From positions 1 to 18,529 of the forward strand of contig CACJBM010000041.1 of assembly GCA_902591645.1 (NCBI GenBank): a DNA stretch of 18,529 nt, given 5' to 3'. Below, piece by piece: positions 14,409 to 18,529 of the stretch. The notes under the pieces were generated by a model. The model saw only the letters and a program-made list of their open reading frames with translations, ran no database searches and was not told the origin of the DNA. Source of the stretch: an uncultured Verrucomicrobiota bacterium (GTDB taxonomy: Bacteria; Verrucomicrobiota; Verrucomicrobiae; Verrucomicrobiales; DEV007). How positions within the stretch are numbered: position 1 is the stretch's first letter; the number at the start of each line of letters is the position of its first letter. Both the position numbers and the translations under genes were made by a program.

Positions 14409-15332
14409 ATGTTCACCATGAAACCCTTACACTTACCTTTCTTGTGCTCTCTCTTATTGAGTGTGAATACTTTTACAACACAAGCTCAAACAGACGATTT
14501 TGATGACGGGAATGATAACGGGTGGGTTAGGGTTAATACTTTGGCAGGACAGGGCATCCCGGCAACGTGGGGTTTTCCTAACAATAACTCCTATAGCATT
14601 GCCATGGAAGGCCACGGTATCGAACCGCTTGGTCAGCCAAGGGCTGGAAGCTTCAGAGAAGAAGCAACCTACTCAGACTTTTACATAGCAGTAGATATTA
14701 TTTTTGATCCAACGATAGATCAGAACATGGGGATCCTTGCACGCGTACGCGAGGTAGGACTGGGAACACTGGACGGATATGGAGCAGTATACAATCCAAG
14801 GGACGCTGATCCGGGAGGTAAAATTTATATTGCCAACATCAATGACGAAGCCGGAGTCACTATCGGGGAGGCAGTTCCTGAGGAAGCTCTCGGTGATAAT
14901 TTGAGAATTGTTTTTAGAGGCAAGGGTCCAGAACTGACTTTGGAGCTCTACTCTCAAGAAGACCTTTTGAATCCAGTTGCGGTTGCCGAAGCATTTGATG
15001 AAAGTCATGAATCTGGCATTGCGGGAGTGTTCAGTTTTTCAGATGGCGTCACTGTGCCTATTGACGCGACCTTCGATAACTATGTCGCAGCAGAAAAAGA
15101 GCCTTATCGTTTCGAAATGATTGGTGCCACAATAGAAGGCGACGAAATGACTATCGAATTTTACAGCAAACCGGGACTCATTTATTCAATCGAAAGCAGT
15201 AATGACCTTATCCTATGGGAAGAGATTGATGATAGCATCGAAGGCGCGCTTGGGGACCGGACAAGTTTTACCGTTGACTATGAGAAGGGAGTCTCAAAAT
15301 TTTTCAGATTTAATGCACTGGAAGAAAATTAA
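14409..15332 (+). CDS. Secreted jelly-roll protein with Verrucomicrobia-type C-terminal domain
   Basis: A 307-residue exported protein. A signal peptide covers about residues 1-26 (PFLCSLLLSVNTFTTQA). Residues 28-230 are strand-rich and look like a concanavalin-like or DUF1080-like jelly-roll: DDFDDGNDNGW opens it, YSDFYIAVDIIFDP is an inner strand and GIAGVFSFSDGV then ATFDNYVA closes it. Residues about 235-305 are a small module with GLIYSIESSNDLILWEEI and FTVDYEKGVSKFFRF, a type common at the ends of secreted Verrucomicrobia proteins. It is probably a glycan- or polymer-binding protein; no catalytic residues can be named. An ATG at 14418 is an alternative start. The stop shares TTAA with the stop of the convergent lipoprotein gene. 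Confidence 0.75.
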   Translation: MFTMKPLHLPFLCSLLLSVNTFTTQAQTDDFDDGNDNGWVRVNTLAGQGIPATWGFPNNNSYSIAMEGHGIEPLGQPRAGSFREEATYSDFYIAVDIIFDPTIDQNMGILARVREVGLGTLDGYGAVYNPRDADPGGKIYIANINDEAGVTIGEAVPEEALGDNLRIVFRGKGPELTLELYSQEDLLNPVAVAEAFDESHESGIAGVFSFSDGVTVPIDATFDNYVAAEKEPYRFEMIGATIEGDEMTIEFYSKPGLIYSIESSNDLILWEEIDDSIEGALGDRTSFTVDYEKGVSKFFRFNALEEN

Positions 15333-15865
15333 TTAGGTGCATCCTTTTCTTCGCCTTCAAGGACAGTATCAATAAAATCAAAAGAGTTTACCACTTCATC
15401 AAAGGTTTTTCCTTTTCCGGTAAAAACATAAATTCTTCCAAAGTTCCGCACGATGATCCGCCTCATCGTACTTTCATCATTATCAGGATCATTCGTTATT
15501 TCAAAGGTGATAGCACGTTCATTATCAATGCTAAGAGTTCTTTCTGTTCCATGGACTAATGGCCTCCTTACTTCCTCTATCCAGCTAGGAGCATATGTCG
15601 CTAATTCCAGAATCGGAAAATCATTTCCCGGGTACTCCAATCGCAAAACAATATCAGGTTCTCCTGCAACAGCTCTGTCCTCGACTTTAAGATTTAGTAC
15701 ACTGGGATATCGTAGAGTAAAGCGTAAGGCTTCGTTATAATATTGCTGCAGACCGGGAATCGATGCTCTCGGATCCTTTGGTTCTAGGGTCTCACAACCC
15801 AAAAAAAATAGTGGAAATAGGGTTACTAGAAAGTATGAGGCCCTTTTAAAATTCATCTTCTTCAT
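15329..15865 (-). CDS. Predicted lipoprotein of unknown function
   Basis: A 178-residue protein with a clear lipoprotein signal: basic head MKKMNFKR, hydrophobic stretch, then FFLGC with the lipidated Cys at residue 24. The mature part is about 150 residues, mixed strand and helix, with YYNEALRFTLRYPSVLNLKV, FPILELATYAPSW and IIVRNFGRIYVFTGKGKTFD. The order of strands and the final IYVFTG...FDEVVNSFDF segment faintly recall PsbP/DcrB-like folds, but this is only a hint. The start at 15865 overlaps the end of the DUF1080 gene by 20 bases, so the genes are probably coupled; the ATG at 15856 is also possible, and the first ATG-type codon at 15895 is unlikely. It may be an envelope partner of the secreted DUF1080 protein. 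Confidence 0.72.
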   Translation of the reverse strand: MKKMNFKRASYFLVTLFPLFFLGCETLEPKDPRASIPGLQQYYNEALRFTLRYPSVLNLKVEDRAVAGEPDIVLRLEYPGNDFPILELATYAPSWIEEVRRPLVHGTERTLSIDNERAITFEITNDPDNDESTMRRIIVRNFGRIYVFTGKGKTFDEVVNSFDFIDTVLEGEEKDAPN

Positions 15866-16562
15866 CAAGCTTCTTTGCCGCAGCAATTTCCGCATCCTCT
15901 AAATGACGTATCTTTATATTTTTATATTCAGCGGTAGTGCGAAAAGTAGACAAACCTAACGGCACCGATTCCTCGATCTCTCCAAACCTCATTCCAATTT
16001 TCCTTCCCTTAATACCAACATTAACAATTTTCTTTTCTCCAACAAATGCTTGGAAACGGTTGTCAGACACTAATAAACGTAACTTATACCACTTACCCTC
16101 ATCAAAGTCTCTGACGGTCATTGTTGAGTTCTCCATCGCATCCATAAAATCGATACTTGAAATACCGCAAACCGATCCACCCCATCCTCCAAGAACAAAA
16201 GAAGCATGACTTTTCTTGTATGGGAATGTCAGGCAACAAAAGAAATCTTCGCCTTCGACTCTTCTTGCCTCTAATGATAATTCATAATTTACCTTTGGTA
16301 ATTTTCTCTTATCAAAGTTTTCAATTCTGATTCCACTCAGAATCTCTCCACGGGCAACTCTGACCGTACCCGTTTCCGGATTCACTTTGACCTCACCCAT
16401 GCCGGCATAATTACACAACTTCCAACCTTTTAGTGTCTTGCCATCAAAAAGGGGAATCGATTTTTTAGCTGATGTTTTCGCTGGCTTCTCCTCTTCAGCA
16501 AATAAATTTAACAAGGAAAAAAGAGCCAAGCAGATCACGGCAGGAAAGGTTTTGATTTTCAT
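15846..16562 (-). CDS. Secreted DUF1080 (3-keto-disaccharide hydrolase-like) protein
   Basis: A 238-residue exported protein, starting at the ATG at 16562 (MKIKTFPAVICLALF...); the in-frame start at 16607 would put 15 extra residues before the signal peptide. The signal peptide ends near FAEE (about 22). The DUF1080 jelly-roll opens with IPLFDGKTLKGWKL (36-49), the family hallmark, and continues with VNYELSLEARRVEGEDFFCC (91-110), SFVLGGWGGSVCGISSID (121-138), DFDEGKWYKLRLLV (152-165) and a closing STFRTTAEYKNIKIRHL (205-221). The C-terminus is an acidic, Ala/Lys-rich tail (EDAEIAAAKKLDEEDEF). Some family members cleave 3-keto-glycosides; no activity is shown here. It lies 54 bases after the HemL-like frame and overlaps the lipoprotein gene by 20 bases. 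It is a paralogue of the truncated gene at the window start. Confidence 0.88.
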   Translation of the reverse strand: MKIKTFPAVICLALFSLLNLFAEEEKPAKTSAKKSIPLFDGKTLKGWKLCNYAGMGEVKVNPETGTVRVARGEILSGIRIENFDKRKLPKVNYELSLEARRVEGEDFFCCLTFPYKKSHASFVLGGWGGSVCGISSIDFMDAMENSTMTVRDFDEGKWYKLRLLVSDNRFQAFVGEKKIVNVGIKGRKIGMRFGEIEESVPLGLSTFRTTAEYKNIKIRHLEDAEIAAAKKLDEEDEF

Positions 16563-16616
16563 TTCAATTAGTAACTTAAGCACAACTGCAGTGGCGTGGA
16601 AGAACAAACAAAGGAT

Positions 16617-18383
16617 CTAACTAAAAGCATTCTCAATCACCTTGACGGTCCTTAAAATATCTTCTTCACTATGTGCCATAGAAATGAAACCGGTTTCATA
16701 AGGTGAAGGGGCAAGAAAAACTCCATTATTGAGACAATAATGAAAGAAACCCTTAAAAGAACCTGACTCAGCAGCAGCAGTGGCCGAGCTAAGATCATTG
16801 ACCGGAGATTTAGTAAAAAACAGGCAAAACATAGAGCCTATTCGATGAAAAATGTATTCCTTGCCTGATTTTGATAAGGCCTCACGTACACCCTTTTCAA
16901 AAAGAGCTCCACTTTGCTCTAGTCTTTGCCACCCTTGAAGCTTATCCAACTCTTTTAGCTGAGCCAATCCTGCTGCCATTGCAAGAGGGTTCCCCGAAAG
17001 CGTTCCGGCCTGATAAACTGGACCGTCCGGTGCAAGCTGATCCATGATTTCAGCTCTCCCACCAAAGGCACCTACAGGGAGCCCGCCTCCAATCACTTTT
17101 CCCATAGCAGTGAGATCAGGCATCACTCCATAAAGTTCTTGAGCACCTCCTTTTGCTATACGAAATCCAGTCATCACTTCATCAAAGATCAACAATGATT
17201 CATGCTCCTTGGTGATCTCACGTAAGAATTCAAGAAACCCATCCTCAGGAAAAAACAAACCCGCATTAGCCGGTATCGGTTCCAGAATCACTGCAGCAAT
17301 TTGGCTGCCATGAGCTGAGAAAATCTGCTGAACTTTTTCCGGATCATTGAATGGTAAGGTAATCGTCTCGGAAGCAAATGCCTTGGGTACACCGGCACTA
17401 TCAGGCTCACCATGAGTCAAAGCGCCACTGCCTGCAGCCACAAGTAAGGAATCAACGTGTCCATGGTAACAGCCTTCAAATTTTATTATCTTATCACGGC
17501 CTGTATAACCTCTTGCCAAACGGATTGAAGACATTGTTGCCTCAGTCCCACTGTTAACCATGCGCACCTTTTCGACAGATGGAACCCAATCCACAATAAC
17601 CTTTGCCATCTCGATCTCAAAAGGATTAGGAGTACCAAAGCTAACACCTCTCTTGGCTGCCTCATGAACGGCCTCTATCTGGTCATCATTGAGAACTTCC
17701 TGCCATATGGCTAGGTCATCGATGAGGCCAACATAATTTTCTCCTCCACCATTACGTCCACCGATGATCAATGCTCCTCCACCGTTAGGGCCTTGCTGAT
17801 TATTCATTTCTGAGTCGAATACTCCATTCACATAAATTGCTCCCCGGTTATTATCCGCATCGTATGTAAAGGTTGTATGCGCCCATTCGTCTGGGTTTAA
17901 TCTTTGTTGGCCCTGGAAGTCTGATCCCCAGTGAGCGTGGTAAAGATTCCCGCCTCTGAATCCATGATGGATTCCCTGACTGCCCTGACCAAAGTAAAAA
18001 CGGTCACCATTAAAGGACGCCTGATCGGGCCTGATCCAGCAAGCCATAGTGTAGCTCGCTTCGATTCCCTGATCCCTATTTCCAAACTCAGTTGGTACAT
18101 CAACACTGTTAACTGAAATGAAACCAGTGCCTCCGACCGAGAACTGGGCTGCTCCGGAAGGGGTCGAACCGTTTGGAGCTCCATCAGCGCCAAAAGTTAC
18201 ATTTCCGGTGACTGCCCCTTCCCGGTCATTACCGCTCCCGTCTGTTACAGTCTGAGTGCCTTGAGGGTCATCAAAGTTGTAATAAAGGAAAGGGTCGGGA
18301 ATTTGAGCCGTCGTAATGAGGCTAAGGCCTATAAAAAAAGTAGAAAATAAAATGGGAACTTTGAGTGAGTGGCGGAGCTTCAT
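16617..18383 (-). CDS. LamG domain fused to N-terminally truncated glutamate-1-semialdehyde aminotransferase
   Basis: A single open frame of 588 residues joins two unrelated parts. Residues 1-26 are a signal peptide. Residues 30-235 are a LamG/concanavalin-type jelly-roll (YYNFDDPQGTQTVTDGSGND, MACWIRPD, AIYVNGVFDS, GLIDDLAIWQEVLNDDQI). From about residue 238 it is HemL, a class III PLP aminotransferase of tetrapyrrole synthesis: NSGTEATMS (277-285), KFEGCYHGH (301-309), FDEVMTGF (400-407), PLP lysine K429 in GKVIGGGLPVGAFGG, and YQAGTLSGNP (457-466). E. coli HemL has 426 residues with its lysine at 265, so the fusion lacks about 80-85 N-terminal residues, which include parts of the substrate pocket. 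A secreted HemL would be odd, so this is a fusion, a decayed gene or an assembly chimera. It would not be safe to call it hemL. Confidence 0.85.
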   Translation of the reverse strand: MKLRHSLKVPILFSTFFIGLSLITTAQIPDPFLYYNFDDPQGTQTVTDGSGNDREGAVTGNVTFGADGAPNGSTPSGAAQFSVGGTGFISVNSVDVPTEFGNRDQGIEASYTMACWIRPDQASFNGDRFYFGQGSQGIHHGFRGGNLYHAHWGSDFQGQQRLNPDEWAHTTFTYDADNNRGAIYVNGVFDSEMNNQQGPNGGGALIIGGRNGGGENYVGLIDDLAIWQEVLNDDQIEAVHEAAKRGVSFGTPNPFEIEMAKVIVDWVPSVEKVRMVNSGTEATMSSIRLARGYTGRDKIIKFEGCYHGHVDSLLVAAGSGALTHGEPDSAGVPKAFASETITLPFNDPEKVQQIFSAHGSQIAAVILEPIPANAGLFFPEDGFLEFLREITKEHESLLIFDEVMTGFRIAKGGAQELYGVMPDLTAMGKVIGGGLPVGAFGGRAEIMDQLAPDGPVYQAGTLSGNPLAMAAGLAQLKELDKLQGWQRLEQSGALFEKGVREALSKSGKEYIFHRIGSMFCLFFTKSPVNDLSSATAAAESGSFKGFFHYCLNNGVFLAPSPYETGFISMAHSEEDILRTVKVIENAFS

Positions 18384-18468
18384 GATTTTTCTTTTTATAA
18401 TTTATTTATTGTTATGCATTTCATCCTTATAGCTGAAATTGCAGTTATATACCTAACATTATTATTAA

Positions 18469-18497
18469 ATTCAGAATCAAAACCCATTCATTGTCAA
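18469..18497 (-). promoter_or_regulatory. Possible promoter of the LamG-HemL gene
   Basis: On the minus strand a perfect TTGACA (18497-18492) is followed after 17 bases by CTGAAT (18474-18469), a poor -10 box. It lies about 90 bases upstream of the start codon. The surrounding 146 bases hold no other gene that I can see. Confidence 0.25.
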
Positions 18498-18529
18498 CAC
18501 TTTCCGAATAATATGGAACTGATTTATAA

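Noticed and set aside
16617..18383. Calling the gene a normal hemL
   Set aside because: The N-terminal 80-85 residues of the enzyme are missing and replaced by a secreted LamG domain, so a functional haem-pathway enzyme cannot be assumed.
1..18529. Mobile element, CRISPR array, tRNA or phage genes
   Set aside because: No regular repeats, transposase or integrase motifs, or cloverleaf-like segments were noticed on reading either strand.

Overview
The window looks like a piece of a Verrucomicrobiota chromosome, probably from a marine or other aquatic lineage. The evidence is a set of families typical of the Planctomycetes-Verrucomicrobia group: secreted DUF1549/DUF1553 and DUF1501 proteins, short c-type cytochrome domains fused to other modules, a beta-propeller 'membrane-bound dehydrogenase' with a C-terminal haem domain, several DUF1080/LamG jelly-roll proteins, and a C-terminal domain of the 'YSIESSNDLILWE' type. 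Base composition is AT-leaning. Most genes lack a clear Shine-Dalgarno sequence. No rRNA, tRNA, CRISPR array, transposase or phage gene was seen.

Layout. Bases 2-172 are the 3' end of a DUF1080-type gene cut by the window edge. A voltage-sensor potassium-channel gene with a C-terminal zinc ribbon follows (229-1071, +). It converges on a long minus-strand gene for a secreted propeller/HEAT-like/cytochrome protein (1079-3769). Next come two small minus-strand genes, a ribbon-helix-helix-like protein and an acidic protein of unknown function (3839-4404). A three-gene minus-strand operon (9015 down to 4662) encodes a DUF1549/DUF1553 protein, a Tat-exported DUF1501 protein and a cytochrome c-LRR protein; it ends in a hairpin terminator at 4611-4638. 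A second minus-strand operon (11397 down to 9151) encodes an unrecognised 148-residue protein, an ABC ATPase and an ABC-2 permease. The last two overlap by 8 bases.

From 11597 to 15332 four plus-strand genes follow: an OsmC-family protein, a secreted ThuA-like protein, a secreted CAP-domain protein and a secreted jelly-roll protein. The last converges on, and shares its stop region with, a minus-strand set (18383 down to 15329): a LamG-HemL fusion, a DUF1080 protein and a lipoprotein.

Most of the products are predicted to be exported. The overall theme is a cell envelope equipped with surface cytochromes and carbohydrate-binding or carbohydrate-cleaving proteins. The strangest object is the 588-residue frame at 16617-18383. 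There a signal peptide and LamG domain replace the first 80-85 residues of glutamate-1-semialdehyde aminotransferase, with no break in frame. It is either a real gene fusion or a chimera made during assembly, and the sequence alone cannot decide which.
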